59,659 nt of DNA from an uncultured Burkholderiales bacterium (GCA_903822825.1 CAIJQQ010000045.1:1-59659), one strand, 5' to 3'; positions 41,937 through 53,383 are shown, numbered from the stretch's first letter. Notes: generated from the sequence alone by a model not told the origin. Program-made: numbers and translations.

Positions 41937-43454
41937 TCAGGCTTGTTTTTTGGGTGAGGCCCATTGTGTTTTGACAGGGGTTTTGCCTGCTTTGGCTGGT
42001 GCGGTTTTGCTGGCTGGCTGGCTTCCTGCTTTGGCAGGGGTCTTGGCCACGTTTTTGATGGCAACGGCTTTTTTGGCCGGTGCGGCTGCTTTGCTAGCGG
42101 GGTTGATCTGGGCAGCAGGTTTGGCCTTCGCTTTGACGGCAGTTGGGCTTGTGGGCTTGACCACTGCAGGCTTGGCCTCAAGGGTGGTCGGCAGGGCGTG
42201 GGCCTTGATGAACTTGACCACCTGTGGGTAAACCATTTCGCGCCAGCGGCGGCCGCTGAAGATGCCGTAGTGGCCCGCGCCTTCTACTTCCATGTGGGTG
42301 CGTTGGTCTTTGGGGATGCTGCTGCAAAGGTCCTGGGCGGCGCGGGTTTGGCCAGAGCCAGAGATGTCATCGAGCTCACCTTCCACGGTGAGCAAGGCGG
42401 TCTTCTTGATGTCCTGGGGTCTCACGCGCTCGACTTTGCCGTCAACACCTTTGACGTCCCATGTGCCGTTGACCAGTTTGAAGTCCTGGAAAACGGTCTG
42501 AATGGTTTCCAGGTAGTAGTCGGCGTCCATATCGAGCACAGCGTTGTACTCGTCGTAGAACTTGCGGTGGGCTTCAGCGCTGGCGTCGTCACCCTTGAGC
42601 AGATCTTTGAAAAAGTCGTAATGGCTGTTGGCGTGGCGGTCAGGGTTCATGGCCACAAAGCCAGTGTGCTGCAAAAAGCCAGGGTACACGCGGCGACCTG
42701 CGCCTGGGAAATTCGGTGGCACGCGGTAGATCACATTGTTCTCGAACCACTCAAAACTTTTGTTGGTGGCCAGGTTGTTGACTGCGGTGGGTGACAGGCG
42801 GGCGTCGATTGGGCCCCCCATCATGGTCATGGTCAGGGGCGTTTTCTCGCCACGGCTGGCCATGAGCGAGACGGCGGCCAAAACGGGCACTGTGGGCTGG
42901 CACACGCTCATCACGTGGCAGTTGCCATAAATCGATTGCAAGTGCCGAATGAATTCCTGCACATAGTTGACGTAGTCGTCGAGGTGGAACTCGCCATCTG
43001 TCAGGGGCACAAGGCGGGCATTTTTCCAGTCGGTGATGTAGACCTTGTGGTCTTGCAGCATGTTGCGCACCGTGTCGCGCAGCAGGGTGGCGTAATGACC
43101 AGACAGGGGTGCCACGATGAGCACCGGAGGTTGGCTCTTGAGCAGATTCAAGGTTGCTGGATCGTCTGTGTAGCGCTTGAATCGGCGCAATTCGCAAAAC
43201 GGTTTGTCAATTTCCACGCGTTCGTGAATGGCCACATCGGTGCCATGGACCTTGACGGTTTGGATGCCGAATTCGGGCTTGACATAGTCTTTGCCGAGGC
43301 GGTGCATCAGAGAGTAACCGGCTGAAACACGCTGGGCCAATGGCGACTGGGCCATTGGGTTGAGCGTGTTGCCGTAAAGTTTGGATGCGGCCTGAGCCAG
43401 ATCGGAAAAGGGCTCCATGATCGAGCGCTGAGTTTCGTAGATCTGGTACAGCAT
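41937..43454 (-). CDS. phaZ: Intracellular polyhydroxybutyrate depolymerase with basic tail
   Basis: PhaZ1-type depolymerase that mobilises granule PHB. The catalytic nucleophile is Cys185 in [10 protein letters not shown], and the [19 protein letters not shown] stretch near 400-418 carries the active-site His. Homologues are about 420 aa; this one is 505 because of an 80-residue tail (426-505) of Ala, Lys and Pro with 17 Lys, no Arg and one acidic residue, like the DNA- or granule-binding tails of PhaF/PhaM or histone H1-like proteins. AAGGGA precedes the ATG. Confidence 0.92.
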   Translation of the reverse strand: MLYQIYETQRSIMEPFSDLAQAASKLYGNTLNPMAQSPLAQRVSAGYSLMHRLGKDYVKPEFGIQTVKVHGTDVAIHERVEIDKPFCELRRFKRYTDDPATLNLLKSQPPVLIVAPLSGHYATLLRDTVRNMLQDHKVYITDWKNARLVPLTDGEFHLDDYVNYVQEFIRHLQSIYGNCHVMSVCQPTVPVLAAVSLMASRGEKTPLTMTMMGGPIDARLSPTAVNNLATNKSFEWFENNVIYRVPPNFPGAGRRVYPGFLQHTGFVAMNPDRHANSHYDFFKDLLKGDDASAEAHRKFYDEYNAVLDMDADYYLETIQTVFQDFKLVNGTWDVKGVDGKVERVRPQDIKKTALLTVEGELDDISGSGQTRAAQDLCSSIPKDQRTHMEVEGAGHYGIFSGRRWREMVYPQVVKFIKAHALPTTLEAKPAVVKPTSPTAVKAKAKPAAQINPASKAAAPAKKAVAIKNVAKTPAKAGSQPASKTAPAKAGKTPVKTQWASPKKQA

Positions 43455-43570
43455 GTTGTTTTCCCTTGGAAATGGTGCGGTGCAGCAATATTACAGGACA
43501 GGTGGATCAAAAAGTGGAGTGCTGACCCTAATCGAGGTCACTTTCTTGATTACCCGAAAAATAAACCGCA

Positions 43571-43594
43571 CCAAGTCGGTTCATGTGGACTTGG
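43571..43594 (-). terminator. Candidate terminator of the aminotransferase gene
   Basis: CCAAGTC and GACTTGG form a 7-bp inverted repeat just past the aminotransferase stop; on the minus strand a T-rich stretch follows after about seven bases. Weak by sequence. Confidence 0.4.
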
Positions 43595-43603
43595 CAACAG
43601 GGG

Positions 43604-44800
43604 TCACATCACCTTGGCGATGGCCTCGCAGACATAGTCGATGTTTTTGCTGTTCAGCGCAGCCACGCACATGCGACCCGTATCGGTTCCATAAACGCCA
43701 AATTCATTGCGCAAGCGAACCATTTGGTCTTTGGTGAGGCCCGAGTAGCTGAACATGCCGATTTGCGAGGTGATGAAACCCATGTCTTGCTTGACGCCAG
43801 CGGCCTTGAGGCTTTCCACCAGCTTTTGGCGCATGGCCTTGATGCGCACCCGCATTTCGGCCAATTCCTGTTCCCATTGCGCACGCAGTTCGGGGTTGTT
43901 CAGCACAGCCGCCACCACCGCGCCACCGTGGATGGGTGGGTTGGAATAGTTGGTACGGATGGCGATCTTGAGTTGGCTCAAGACGCGAGCAGCTTCTTCT
44001 TTGTCCGAAGCGACCACCGAGAGAGCGCCCACGCGCTCGCCATACAGGCTGAAGCTCTTGGAAAAAGACGTGGATACAAAAATGTTAAGACCCGCAGCCA
44101 CAAACTTGCCGATCACAGCACCGTCTTCGGCAATGCCGTGGCCAAAGCCTTGGTAAGCCATGTCCAGGAAGGCCGTCAGGCCCTTGGCCTTGACGACGCC
44201 GATCACCTGGTCCCACTGGGCGTCGGTGATGTCGTAGCCCGTGGGGTTGTGGCAGCAGGCGTGCAGCACCACGATGGTGCCGGCAGTAGCGGCGTTCAGG
44301 CTGGCCAGCATGCCGTCGAAGTCGACGCCCCGCTTGGCCGCGTCGTAATAGGCATAGTTGTCGACTTCAAAACCGGCGTTCACAAAGATGGCGCGGTGGT
44401 TTTCCCAGCTGGGGTCCGAGATCAGCACTTTGGCCTTGGGGCTGACTTTTTTCAGGAAGTCGGCGCCGATTTTCAGGCCGCCCGTGCCGCCAATGGCTTG
44501 CACGGTGGACACGCGGCCCGACTTGACCACGTCGGAATCGGCTCCAAACACCAGTGTCTTGACGGCATTGTCATACGCCACGATGCCGTCGATGGGCAGG
44601 TAGCCTCGGGCAGTGGGCGTGGCCATCATGGTTTTTTCGGCCGCCTGCACGCATTGCAAAAGGGGCAGCTTGCCGTTGTCGTCGAAGTACACGCCCACGC
44701 CCAAATTCACTTTGTTGGGGTTGGTGTCGGCATTGAATTGCTCGTTCAGGCCCAGGATCGGGTCGCGGGGGGCCATTTCGACGGCAGAAAACAGAGACAT
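43604..44800 (-). CDS. tyrB: Aromatic/aspartate aminotransferase (class I)
   Basis: PLP-dependent aminotransferase of 398 aa. The N-terminus ([20 protein letters not shown]) and motifs [13 protein letters not shown] and [14 protein letters not shown] (PLP lysine in SKS) place it in the AspC/TyrB group. Start is the ATG at 44800 with AAGGAC upstream. Whether aromatic acids or aspartate are preferred cannot be read, so the symbol is provisional. Divergent from uvrB. Confidence 0.9.
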   Translation of the reverse strand: MSLFSAVEMAPRDPILGLNEQFNADTNPNKVNLGVGVYFDDNGKLPLLQCVQAAEKTMMATPTARGYLPIDGIVAYDNAVKTLVFGADSDVVKSGRVSTVQAIGGTGGLKIGADFLKKVSPKAKVLISDPSWENHRAIFVNAGFEVDNYAYYDAAKRGVDFDGMLASLNAATAGTIVVLHACCHNPTGYDITDAQWDQVIGVVKAKGLTAFLDMAYQGFGHGIAEDGAVIGKFVAAGLNIFVSTSFSKSFSLYGERVGALSVVASDKEEAARVLSQLKIAIRTNYSNPPIHGGAVVAAVLNNPELRAQWEQELAEMRVRIKAMRQKLVESLKAAGVKQDMGFITSQIGMFSYSGLTKDQMVRLRNEFGVYGTDTGRMCVAALNSKNIDYVCEAIAKVM

Positions 44801-44897
44801 GAAAAGTCCTTGGGAATGGTTCAGGTGTGGCGGGAAACCCGATCCTCGGTTAGGCTTTCGGGTTGTCCCTGATTTTAACGGCCCGCAGGCCCCTCCG

Positions 44898-47000
44898 ATG
44901 ACCGAGCTCACTGAAGTTTCTTCTGCCCCACCCACAGGCCATTTCGTCAGCTATCCCGGCTCGCCTTTTGAGCTGTTTCAGCCTTACCCGCCCGCAGGTG
45001 ATCAACCCACGGCCATCGAAAAATTGGTCGAAGGCGTGCACGACGGCGAGGTGTTTCAGACCTTGTTGGGCGTGACCGGTTCGGGCAAGACTTTCACCAT
45101 GGCCAACGTGATTGCTCAATTGGGGCGGCCAGCGATTGTGTTTGCGCCCAACAAAACTTTGGCCGCGCAGTTGTACAGCGAATTTCGGGAGTTCTTTCCC
45201 AAAAACGCGGTAGAGTATTTCGTGAGCTACTACGACTATTACCAGCCCGAGGCCTATGTGCCCCAGCGTGACTTGTTCATCGAAAAGGACTCGGCCATCA
45301 ACGAACACATCGAGCAAATGCGCTTGTCATGCACCAAAAGCATCATGGAGCGGCGCGATGTGGTGATCGTGGCCACGGTGTCTGCCATCTACGGCATTGG
45401 CAACCCTGAGAGTTACCACCGCATGATCATGACCTTGCGGGCAGGCGACAAGATGGGTCAGCGCGACGTGATCGCCCAGTTGATCCGCATGCAGTACCAG
45501 CGCAACGACATGGAGTTCTCGCGCGGCAAGTTCCGGGTGCGGGGCGACACGATCGACGTGTTTCCGGCAGAGCACTCCGAGTTGGCCATCCGGATCGAAC
45601 TGTTCGATGACGAGGTTGAAAGCCTGCAGCTGTTTGACCCGCTCACCGGCCGCATTCGCCAGAAGATCCCGCGTTTCACGGTCTACCCATCCAGCCACTA
45701 TGTGACGCCCCGGGACAAGGTGCTGGCGGCAGTGGAGACCATCAAGCTTGAGTTGGACCAGCGCCTCAAAGAACTGGTGGGCATGGGCAAGCTGGTGGAA
45801 GCCCAGCGGCTGGAGCAACGCACCCGCTTTGACCTCGAAATGCTGTCGGAGGTGGGGCACTGCAAGGGCATCGAAAACTACACCCGGCATTTGTCAGGCG
45901 CAGCGCCCGGTGAGCCGCCCAGCACGCTGACCGATTACATGCCCGCCGATGCGATCATGTTTCTGGATGAGAGCCACCAGATGATCGGCCAGCTCAACGC
46001 CATGTACAACGGTGACAAGGCGCGCAAGACCACGCTGGTGGAATACGGTTTTCGTCTGCCCAGTGCGCTGGACAACCGCCCGCTCAAGTTCGAAGAGTTT
46101 GAAAAGCGCATGCGCCAGTGCATCTTCGTCTCGGCCACCCCGGCCGACTACGAAAAGACCCACGCTGGCCAAGTGGTCGAGCAGGTGGTTCGGCCCACCG
46201 GGCTGGTGGACCCGCTGGTCGAGGTGCGCCCGGCCACCCACCAAGTGGACGACGTGCTGCAGGAAATTCGCATTCGGGTGGACAAGAACGAGCGGGTGCT
46301 GATCACCACGCTGACCAAACGCATGTCAGAGCAGCTGACGGATTACCTGAGCGACAACGGCGTCAAGGTGCGTTACCTGCACAGCGATGTGGACACCGTG
46401 GAGCGGGTCGAAATCTTGCGCGACCTGCGTCTGGGCGCTTTCGATGTGCTGGTGGGCATCAACCTGTTGCGCGAGGGCTTGGACATCCCCGAGGTGTCAC
46501 TGGTGGCCATCCTGGACGCTGACAAGGAGGGATTTTTGCGCTCCGAACGCAGCCTGATCCAAACCATTGGCCGAGCAGCACGCAACCTGAGCGGCCAGGC
46601 GATTCTGTACGCTGACCGCATCACCGAGTCGATGAAAAAAGCGATCGGGGAAACCGAGCGGCGCAGGGCAAAGCAAATCATTTACAACGCGGAACACGGC
46701 ATCACACCCAAGAGCATCGTGAAAAAGGTGCGCGACCTGATCGACGGCGTGTACAGCGAGAAGTCCGGACAAGAGGCCACGCGTCTGGAGCAAGCCGCGC
46801 TGCAGCGGGCCAAGACCCAAGACATGAGCGAGAAAGATGTCGCCAAGGCCATCAAACTGCTCGAAAAACAGATGATGGAGCACGCCCGCAACCTGGAGTT
46901 CGAGAAGGCTGCGCAAGTGCGCGACCAATTGAGCGTCCTCAAGGAGCAGGCCTTTGGTGCCGTGGGGGGTGGCAACGTGCTGCCTTTGATCCGAGCCTGA
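44898..47000 (+). CDS. uvrB: Excinuclease ABC subunit B
   Basis: UvrB verifies DNA damage and hands it to UvrC in nucleotide excision repair. 700 aa from the ATG at 44898; the frame extends upstream across the divergent aminotransferase gene but that part is not real. Visible are Walker A GVTGSGKT (58-65), the beta-hairpin region [15 protein letters not shown], the helicase box [29 protein letters not shown], and the C-terminal UVR domain that contacts UvrC. Confidence 0.97.
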   Translation: MTELTEVSSAPPTGHFVSYPGSPFELFQPYPPAGDQPTAIEKLVEGVHDGEVFQTLLGVTGSGKTFTMANVIAQLGRPAIVFAPNKTLAAQLYSEFREFFPKNAVEYFVSYYDYYQPEAYVPQRDLFIEKDSAINEHIEQMRLSCTKSIMERRDVVIVATVSAIYGIGNPESYHRMIMTLRAGDKMGQRDVIAQLIRMQYQRNDMEFSRGKFRVRGDTIDVFPAEHSELAIRIELFDDEVESLQLFDPLTGRIRQKIPRFTVYPSSHYVTPRDKVLAAVETIKLELDQRLKELVGMGKLVEAQRLEQRTRFDLEMLSEVGHCKGIENYTRHLSGAAPGEPPSTLTDYMPADAIMFLDESHQMIGQLNAMYNGDKARKTTLVEYGFRLPSALDNRPLKFEEFEKRMRQCIFVSATPADYEKTHAGQVVEQVVRPTGLVDPLVEVRPATHQVDDVLQEIRIRVDKNERVLITTLTKRMSEQLTDYLSDNGVKVRYLHSDVDTVERVEILRDLRLGAFDVLVGINLLREGLDIPEVSLVAILDADKEGFLRSERSLIQTIGRAARNLSGQAILYADRITESMKKAIGETERRRAKQIIYNAEHGITPKSIVKKVRDLIDGVYSEKSGQEATRLEQAALQRAKTQDMSEKDVAKAIKLLEKQMMEHARNLEFEKAAQVRDQLSVLKEQAFGAVGGGNVLPLIRA

Positions 47001-47079
47001 TTTCTGACGGCGCATTGTCTTCATTGGCGAAAGAGACTGCCCAGTTCATTAACCCGAGCAATTTGATCGGGATTAGGCT

Positions 47080-47104
47080 ATACTTGAGTTCTTTAGTCGG
47101 GAAC
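47080..47104 (+). promoter_or_regulatory. IscR type 1 binding site and -10 of the isc operon
   Basis: The 25 bases from 47080 match the published type 1 IscR box (ATASYYGACTRWWWYAGTCRRSTAT) at 20 positions by my count: ATACTTGAG in the left arm and TTTAGTCGGG in the right. TATACT at 47079-47084 could be the -10 hexamer, so holo-IscR bound here would block the polymerase. Inference: iron-sulfur feedback control of iscR as in E. coli. Confidence 0.7.
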
Positions 47105-47157
47105 CCGAGGCGCTTTCGGGCCGGCATGAGGTTCAGACCAATTTTCAGGAGCTTGCC

Positions 47158-47694
47158 ATGCGTTTGACCACCAAAGGCCGTTTTGCCGTGACTGCCATGA
47201 TCGATCTGGCTTTGCGCCAGCAGTCCGGCCCCGTGACGTTGGCAGCCATCAGCCAGCGTCAGCAAATCTCGCTGTCTTACCTTGAGCAACTTTTTGGCAA
47301 GCTGCGCCGCCATCACTTGGTGGAGTCCACCCGTGGTCCGGGCGGCGGCTACAGCCTTGGGCGAAAAGCCGAAGACATCACCGTAGCAGACATCATTTTG
47401 TCGGTGGACGAGCCGATCGATGCCACCCACTGCGGCGGCAAGGAAAACTGCCACGGCGGCGACAGCCGATGCATGACGCACGACCTTTGGGCTTCACTCA
47501 ATACCAAGATGGTCGAATTTCTTGACTCGGTGTCCCTGCAAAAGTTGGTGGATGACCAGCTCTCCAAAGGGCTGGTAGTGGAACACAGGCCTGCCATCAA
47601 GCGGGCCATATCGTCTGTGCCGGTGGTCAAACCGATCCGCATCACCGGGCCCAACTCTGTTTTTGAACTTGGCAACGTGTTTGCCAAATCCTGA
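47158..47694 (+). CDS. iscR: Fe-S cluster assembly regulator IscR
   Basis: 178-aa Rrf2-family regulator that binds a 2Fe-2S cluster and represses the isc operon when clusters are plentiful. The winged helix is at residues 1-65 ([30 protein letters not shown]), and the cluster ligands Cys92, Cys98 and Cys105 with nearby His107/108 are present. AGGAGC precedes the ATG, and a type 1 IscR site lies 54 bases upstream of the start. First gene of the isc operon. Confidence 0.95.
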   Translation: MRLTTKGRFAVTAMIDLALRQQSGPVTLAAISQRQQISLSYLEQLFGKLRRHHLVESTRGPGGGYSLGRKAEDITVADIILSVDEPIDATHCGGKENCHGGDSRCMTHDLWASLNTKMVEFLDSVSLQKLVDDQLSKGLVVEHRPAIKRAISSVPVVKPIRITGPNSVFELGNVFAKS

Positions 47695-47714
47695 TTATTT
47701 TCTGGAAGTACACC

Positions 47715-48935
47715 ATGGACAGCACACCTCATTTCCCGATTTACATGGATTACGGCGCCACCAACCCCTGCGATCCGCGGGTGGTCGATGCCATCATTCC
47801 CTGGTTGCGCGAGCACTTTGGCAACCCTGCATCTCGAAGCCATGCTTGGGGCTGGGAAGCCGAAGCCGCGGTTGAAAAAGCCCGTGAAAACGTGGCCTCC
47901 CTGATCGGTGCCGATCCCCGCGAAATCGTCTGGACCAGTGGTGCAACTGAGTCCAACAACCTGGCCATCAAGGGCGCCGCGCACTTTTACAAGACGCGCG
48001 GCAAGCACCTGATCACAGTCAAGACCGAACACAAAGCGGTGCTCGACACCATGCGTGAACTGGAGCGCCAGGGCTTTGATGTGACTTACCTGGATGTTCA
48101 GGCCGATGGTTTGCTGAGCATGGACGCGCTCAAGGCCGCCATCCGACCCGACACCATTCTGATCAGCGTCATGTTTGTGAACAACGAAATCGGCGTGATC
48201 CAAGACGTGACAGCGATTGGCAATTTGTGCCGCGAAAAAGGCATCATCTTCCACGTCGATGCGGCCCAAGCCACAGGCAAGGTCGAAATCGACATGAACA
48301 CCTTGCCCATCGATTTGATGAGCTTGGCTTCGCACAAGACCTATGGCCCCAAGGGCATTGGCGCTTTGTATGTGCGTCGCAAGCCCCGCATCCGCCTTGA
48401 AGCGCAGATGCATGGCGGCGGTCACGAGCGCGGCATGCGTTCGGGCACCTTGCCCACCCATCAGTGCGTGGGCATGGGTGAAGCGTTCCGCATTGCCAAG
48501 CTCGAGATGGCCCAGGACAATGCCAAGGCCCGCGCCTTGCACGACCGCTTGGTCAATGGTCTGAAAGACATGGAGCAGGTGTTTTTGAACGGCCACGCCA
48601 CCCAGCGCGTGCCGCACAACATCAACATGAGCTTCAACTTCGTCGAGGGCGAGTCGCTCATCATGGGCATCAAGGGCTTGGCCGTGTCTTCGGGCTCGGC
48701 CTGCACTTCGGCCAGCCTGGAGCCCAGCTATGTGTTGCGCGCTTTGGGGCGCAGCGATGAACTGGCCCACAGCAGCTTGCGCATGACGATTGGCCGCTGG
48801 ACCACCGAAGCCGAGATTGACACAGCTATCGCCACCATCCGCGAGAACGTCTCCAAGCTGCGCGACCTGAGCCCCCTGTGGGAAATGTACAAAGACGGTA
48901 TTGATCTGAGCACCATCCAGTGGGCTGCCCACTGA
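47715..48935 (+). CDS. iscS: Cysteine desulfurase IscS
   Basis: PLP enzyme that takes sulfur from cysteine for clusters and tRNA thiolation. 406 aa: PLP lysine Lys208 (SHKTYGPKG), active-site Cys330 on the mobile loop [14 protein letters not shown], and the ESNN cofactor stretch. The N-terminal [14 protein letters not shown] variant is usual in Burkholderiales. It follows iscR by 20 bases and precedes iscU. Confidence 0.96.
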   Translation: MDSTPHFPIYMDYGATNPCDPRVVDAIIPWLREHFGNPASRSHAWGWEAEAAVEKARENVASLIGADPREIVWTSGATESNNLAIKGAAHFYKTRGKHLITVKTEHKAVLDTMRELERQGFDVTYLDVQADGLLSMDALKAAIRPDTILISVMFVNNEIGVIQDVTAIGNLCREKGIIFHVDAAQATGKVEIDMNTLPIDLMSLASHKTYGPKGIGALYVRRKPRIRLEAQMHGGGHERGMRSGTLPTHQCVGMGEAFRIAKLEMAQDNAKARALHDRLVNGLKDMEQVFLNGHATQRVPHNINMSFNFVEGESLIMGIKGLAVSSGSACTSASLEPSYVLRALGRSDELAHSSLRMTIGRWTTEAEIDTAIATIRENVSKLRDLSPLWEMYKDGIDLSTIQWAAH

Positions 48936-48955
48936 ACTGAATACGGAGAAAAAAT

Positions 48956-49342
48956 ATGGCTTATTCTGAAAAAGTGGTTGATCACTACGAAAACCCCCGC
49001 AACGTCGGCTCTTTTGACAAGGGCGATGAAGATGTGGGCACCGGCATGGTCGGTGCGCCCGCCTGTGGCGATGTGATGAAGTTGCAAATCAAGGTCAACC
49101 CGCTGACTGGCGTGATCGAAGATGCACGCTTCAAGACCTACGGTTGCGGTTCGGCCATCGCGTCGAGCTCGTTGGTGACGGAATGGGTCAAGGGCAAAAC
49201 GCTCGACCAAGCCGCTGCCTTGAAGAACAGCGAGATTGCGGAAGAGCTGGCCTTGCCGCCAGTCAAAATCCATTGCTCCATCCTGGCCGAAGATGCCATC
49301 AAGGCGGCCGTGGATGACTACAAGAAAAAGCACGCGCAGTAA
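48956..49342 (+). CDS. iscU: Fe-S cluster scaffold IscU
   Basis: 128-aa scaffold with the three cluster cysteines Cys37, Cys64 and Cys107, Asp39 and His106, and the LPPVK motif (100-104) that HscA recognises. GGAGAAAAAAT precedes the ATG. It receives sulfur from IscS and iron, then passes clusters on with HscB/HscA. Confidence 0.96.
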   Translation: MAYSEKVVDHYENPRNVGSFDKGDEDVGTGMVGAPACGDVMKLQIKVNPLTGVIEDARFKTYGCGSAIASSSLVTEWVKGKTLDQAAALKNSEIAEELALPPVKIHCSILAEDAIKAAVDDYKKKHAQ

Positions 49343-49350
49343 GGCAAATC

Positions 49351-49674
49351 ATGGCCATCACCGTCAGTGAAGCCGCAGCCCGGCATGTGAACCGCTATCT
49401 CTCCAAACGGGGCAAGGGTTTTGGCGTTCGCCTGGGCGTCAAAACCACCGGTTGCTCGGGTTTGGCTTACAAACTTGAATACGTGGACGACGCTGAACCC
49501 GAAGACGTGGTCTTTGAAGGCCATGGCGTGAAAGTTCTGGTCGACCCCAAAAGCCTGGCCTACATCGACGGCACCGAGTTGGATTTTGTCCGCGAAGGGT
49601 TGAACGAAGGCTTTCGCTTCAACAACCCCAATGAACGCGACCGCTGCGGGTGCGGAGAATCCTTCCGTGTTTGA
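49351..49674 (+). CDS. iscA: Fe-S cluster assembly protein IscA
   Basis: 107-aa A-type carrier with Cys35 (TTGCSGLAY) and the C-terminal CGCGESF (Cys99, Cys101), the three conserved ligands for iron or cluster. It starts eight bases after iscU and precedes hscB. Confidence 0.95.
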   Translation: MAITVSEAAARHVNRYLSKRGKGFGVRLGVKTTGCSGLAYKLEYVDDAEPEDVVFEGHGVKVLVDPKSLAYIDGTELDFVREGLNEGFRFNNPNERDRCGCGESFRV

Positions 49675-49686
49675 GTCTTCGTTCGC

Positions 49687-50208
49687 GTGATTTCACTGCA
49701 GGCCAACGACTTTGAACTGTTCGAGCTCGCCCAGCAGTTCGCGCAAGACCGTGCTCTGCTCGACGAACGCTGGAAAGCCCTTCAGCGCCAAGCGCATCCC
49801 GATCGATTCGCCGCCCAAGGTGCTGCGGCGCAGCGCTTGGCCATGCAATGGTCTGTGCGCATCAACGAGGCTTACCAACGCCTGAAGGATCCCATCAAAC
49901 GAGCCGCTTACCTGTGCGAACTCCAAGGCGCTGCGGTTGAGGCTGAAAACAACATGGCCATGCCGGCTGCTTTTTTGATGCAGCAGATGGCTTGGCGTGA
50001 AGCCCTTGAAGACACCGACCAGGTGAGCGACCTGCACGCATTGGCTGACGAGGTGGCAGCCGAGCGCAAGCGAGCGCAGCTGTCACTGGCGCAATTGCTC
50101 GATGTCGACCGAGACCCCCAAACGGCCGTTGGGCAGGTGAGGGCGCTGATGTTCATTGAGCGTTTTGCTCATGAGGTGGACGCTAAACTCGACAAGTTGT
50201 CGGCCTGA
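49687..50208 (+). CDS. hscB: Fe-S cluster co-chaperone HscB
   Basis: 173-aa J-domain protein that brings IscU to HscA. The HPD motif that triggers ATP hydrolysis is at 37-39 (QAHPDRFA), followed by a helical IscU-binding domain. The start is a GTG at 49687, with no strong ribosome site; it lies 12 bases after iscA. Confidence 0.92.
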   Translation: MISLQANDFELFELAQQFAQDRALLDERWKALQRQAHPDRFAAQGAAAQRLAMQWSVRINEAYQRLKDPIKRAAYLCELQGAAVEAENNMAMPAAFLMQQMAWREALEDTDQVSDLHALADEVAAERKRAQLSLAQLLDVDRDPQTAVGQVRALMFIERFAHEVDAKLDKLSA

Positions 50209-50245
50209 CCGTATCCCTCAAAAAGACGTTTTTTGTTTCAGAACC

Positions 50246-52112
50246 ATGGCCTTATTGCAGATTTCCGAACCGGGCCAGTCACCTGACCCCCCACCAGCGG
50301 CGCATCGCCGTTGGCATTGACCTGGGCACCACCCATTCGCTGGTGGCGTCTGTGCGCTCTGGTGTGGCCGAATGCCTGCCTGACGGCCAAGGCCGAGTGA
50401 TCCTGCCCTCGGTGGTTCGCTACTTGCCAGAGCAAGGCCGCCAGATCGGCTGGGACGCCCAAGCCAACGCGGCGCAAGACCCATCGAACACCATTGCCTC
50501 TGTCAAACGCTTTATGGGGCGCGGCCTCAAAGACATCGCGCACCCTGACAAATTGCCTTACCAATTTGTGGACCAACAACCCGGGATGCTGTCCATCCAA
50601 ACCGTGCAGGGCCCCAAGTCGCCGGTCGAAGTCAGCGCTGAGATCTTGGCCACCTTGCGTTACCAGGCCGAAGACAGTTTCAACGACGACCTGTACGGTG
50701 CAGTGATCACTGTCCCGGCTTACTTTGACGAAGCGCAACGCCAAGCCACCAAGGACGCGGCGCAACTGGCTGGGCTGAATGTGCTGCGGCTGATCAATGA
50801 ACCCACAGCAGCGGCCATTGCTTATGGCCTCGACAATGGCAGCGAAGGGATTTATGCCGTGTTCGACTTGGGTGGCGGCACTTTCGATATTTCCGTTTTG
50901 CGCCTGACCCGTGGTGTGTTTGAAGTCATGGCCACCGGTGGCGACTCGGCGCTGGGCGGGGATGATTACGACCTGGCCTTGGCCGATTGGGCTCTGGCGC
51001 AGGTCACAGGCGTTCAGGCCCAGACACCTGAAGACAAAACCCGCCTCAGGGCCGCGGCACGCGCAGCCAAAGAAGCGCTGACCATCGCAGACAGCACCAC
51101 CTTGAGCGTTGCACTGGCTTCGGGCAGTCTGAACGTGCAAGTGGGGCGCAGCGACTTTGAGCGCGTGAGCGAAACCCTGACTGCACGCTGCCTCTCGGCC
51201 GTGCGCAAGGCCCTGCGCGATGCGGGCTTGTCCAAAGACGAGGTCCAAGGCGTGGTCATGGTGGGCGGCTCTACCCGCATGCCGCAAGTGCAGCGCGCGG
51301 TCGGTGAATTTTTTGGGCAAGCGCCTTTGAACAACCTCAACCCCGACGAAGTCGTGGCTCTGGGCGCGGCCATCCAGGCCAACCAGCTTGCGGGAAACGA
51401 TACAACCGGCGACCTGTTGCTGCTGGACGTGATCCCGCTGTCGCTGGGCATCGAGACCATGGGCGGCTTGGTCGAGCGCATCATCCCGCGCAACCAGACC
51501 ATCCCTACTGCCATGGCGCAAGACTTCACCACCTACCAAGACGGTCAGACCGCTCTGGCTCTGCATGTGGTGCAGGGTGAGCGCGACTTGGTCCAGGACT
51601 GCCGGAGTCTCGCGCGTTTCACGCTGCGTGGCATCCCGCCCATGGCGGCGGGCGCTGCCCGCATCCGCGTCACTTTCACCGTGGACGCCGATGGCTTGCT
51701 CCAGGTGGGCGCCAAAGAACAAATCAGTGGCGTGGAGGCGCGCATCGACGTCAAGCCGTCTTACGGCCTGTCGGATGAGCAGATTGCGGCCATGCTGCAA
51801 GACAGTTTTGCCACGGCCCAGCAAGACATGCAGGCCCGCGCACTGGTCGAAGCCCGCGTGGACGCCGACCGCATGCTGTTGGCCACCCGCAGCGCACTGG
51901 GGGCTGACGACCATTTGCTCAGCGCCACACAACGCACCGAGATTGACCAGCTGATGGACGCTCTGCAGCAATCGGTTCAGACCGAGCAGGATGCCAAGCG
52001 CCTCGAAGACGCCACGCAAGCCCTGGCCAAAGGCACAGAAGCCTTTGCGGCCGAGCGCATGAACCACAGCATCCAAAAAGCACTGGCTGGACAAAACATC
52101 CAGGCGCTGTGA
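50246..52112 (+). CDS. hscA: Fe-S cluster chaperone HscA, with a frameshift near the start
   Basis: Hsp70-type chaperone for IscU. The ATG at 50246 begins [15 protein letters not shown], then a run of six C at 50287-50292 shifts the frame by +1; removing one C restores [20 protein letters not shown] and the rest of a normal HscA ([23 protein letters not shown], then the substrate domain). As written, the first frame stops soon after, and the second has only a GTG at 50343 as start, which would drop the IDLGTTHS phosphate loop. Either a homopolymer sequencing error or a real, possibly slippage-rescued, mutation. Neighbours are intact. Confidence 0.9.
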
Positions 52113-52137
52113 ATCACCCCTGAACACGACACACAAC

Positions 52138-52476
52138 ATGCCCGTCATCAAAATCCTTCCCCACGTTGAACTTTGCCCGCAGGGCGCTGAGATCACGGCA
52201 GCGGCCGGCACCAGCATTTGCGAAGCCCTGCTCGAAAACAACATTCAAATCGAACACGCCTGCGACATGAGCTGTGCTTGCACCACTTGCCATGTGGTCG
52301 TACGCCAAGGCTTTCGCAGTCTGAACGAAATGGAAGAAACTGAAGAAGATTTGCTTGACCGCGCTTGGGGCTTGGAGCCCGATTCGCGTCTCGGCTGCCA
52401 GGCGTTTGTGGCCCGAGAGGATCTGGTGATCGAGATCCCGCGCTACACCATCAACCACGCCAAAGAACTGCATTGA
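52138..52476 (+). CDS. fdx: ISC-system 2Fe-2S ferredoxin
   Basis: 112-aa adrenodoxin-type ferredoxin that gives electrons during cluster assembly. The four ligands fit the family spacing: Cys42, Cys48, Cys51 (with an extra Cys46) and Cys87. It ends the isc operon; iscX is not found after it. Confidence 0.94.
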   Translation: MPVIKILPHVELCPQGAEITAAAGTSICEALLENNIQIEHACDMSCACTTCHVVVRQGFRSLNEMEETEEDLLDRAWGLEPDSRLGCQAFVAREDLVIEIPRYTINHAKELH

Positions 52477-52492
52477 GCAGGAGCGTCAAGCC

Positions 52493-53209
52493 ATGCGTCA
52501 AATCGTTCTGGACACGGAAACCACAGGCCTGTCGGCCGAGGGCGGCGACCGCATCATCGAAATCGGTTGCGTCGAGCTCTATGCCCGCAAACTGACCGGC
52601 AACAATCTGCATTTCTACATCAACCCTGAGCGCGACAGCCACGAGGACGCGCTCAAGGTGCACGGCATCAGCAATGAGTTTTTGCGCGACAAGCCCAAAT
52701 TCGCGCAGTTGGCCGAAGACATCCTGGCTTATGTGCAGGATGCCGAAGTCATCATCCACAACGCAGCTTTCGACATCGGGTTTCTCAACAAAGAACTCGA
52801 ACGCTTGGGCAAATCACCGTTCAATGACCACGTTTCTGGTGTGATCGACACCTTGGCCTTGGCCAAGGATATGTTTCCGGGCAAGCGCAACAGCCTGAAC
52901 GCCCTGTGTGACCGCCTCGATGTGGACAACTCCGGACGCACCTTGCACGGGGCATTACTGGACGCTGAGCTGCTGGCCGATGTCTACATCAACATGACCC
53001 GAGGGCAGGAAGCCTTGATCATGGAAGCGGTCGATTCGTCCATCGAAAAAACCACGGTGGAGAGCCGTGATCTGAGTCAGTTTGCATTGCTCATATTGAC
53101 CGCCAATGCACAGGAAGTAGCGGCTCACGACGATGTATTGACCCAGATGGACAAATCCAGCGGCGGGAAAACTGTTTGGCGACAGCTTCAAACCGTCTCA
53201 GGCGCCTGA
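52493..53209 (+). CDS. dnaQ: DNA polymerase III epsilon subunit (3'-5' exonuclease)
   Basis: 238-aa DEDDh proofreading exonuclease. The acidic residues are Asp7 and Glu9 (VLDTETTG), Asp94 (NAAFDIGF), His152 and Asp157 (LHGALLDAELLADV). The C-terminal tail should bind the polymerase alpha subunit. AGGAG precedes the ATG, 16 bases after fdx. The tRNA-Val remnant is 41 bases downstream. Confidence 0.93.
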   Translation: MRQIVLDTETTGLSAEGGDRIIEIGCVELYARKLTGNNLHFYINPERDSHEDALKVHGISNEFLRDKPKFAQLAEDILAYVQDAEVIIHNAAFDIGFLNKELERLGKSPFNDHVSGVIDTLALAKDMFPGKRNSLNALCDRLDVDNSGRTLHGALLDAELLADVYINMTRGQEALIMEAVDSSIEKTTVESRDLSQFALLILTANAQEVAAHDDVLTQMDKSSGGKTVWRQLQTVSGA

Positions 53210-53215
53210 TTTTTA

Positions 53216-53224
53216 TGCCATAAT
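53216..53224 (+). promoter_or_regulatory. Probable promoter (-10) of the broken tRNA-Val gene
   Basis: TGCCATAAT is an extended -10 sequence whose end is 27 bases before the tRNA 5' end, a normal distance. No clear -35 is seen. If active it would now transcribe into the inserted DNA. Confidence 0.4.
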
Positions 53225-53250
53225 CGCTTTCTTCGTTGCAACACAGCGAG

Positions 53251-53290
53251 GGGCGATTAGCTCAGCGGTAGAGCACTGCATTCACACTGC
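53251..53290 (+). pseudogene. tRNA-Val(CAC), 5' half only, cut after the anticodon loop
   Basis: The bases form an acceptor strand (GGGCGAT), D-arm (GCTC AGCGGTA GAGC), the 5' anticodon stem CTGCA and the loop TTCACAC, with anticodon CAC. The 3' stem begins correctly (TGC) and then becomes TT where AG is needed, and no variable loop, T-arm or acceptor complement (ATCGCCC) follows. The break lies at the anticodon stem-loop, a known crossover point of tRNA-targeting tyrosine integrases, and an integrase gene is close by. Confidence 0.8.
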
Positions 53291-53383
53291 TTAATTGCCG
53301 AGTTTTTTGTGTCAAAAAAGTTGAGAAATTTCTTTTTAAATTCAAGCACTTGCAACGTAAAGTTAAAGTGATTTAAGAAGAAA

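Noticed and set aside
50343..52112. hscA starting at the GTG at 50343
   Set aside because: It would lack the first ATP-binding motif, which is present just upstream in the same frame; a frameshift explains the data better.
50238..52244. Minus-strand frame of 668 codons opposite hscA
   Set aside because: Antisense shadow, although hscA itself is frameshifted; composition is typical of a shadow.
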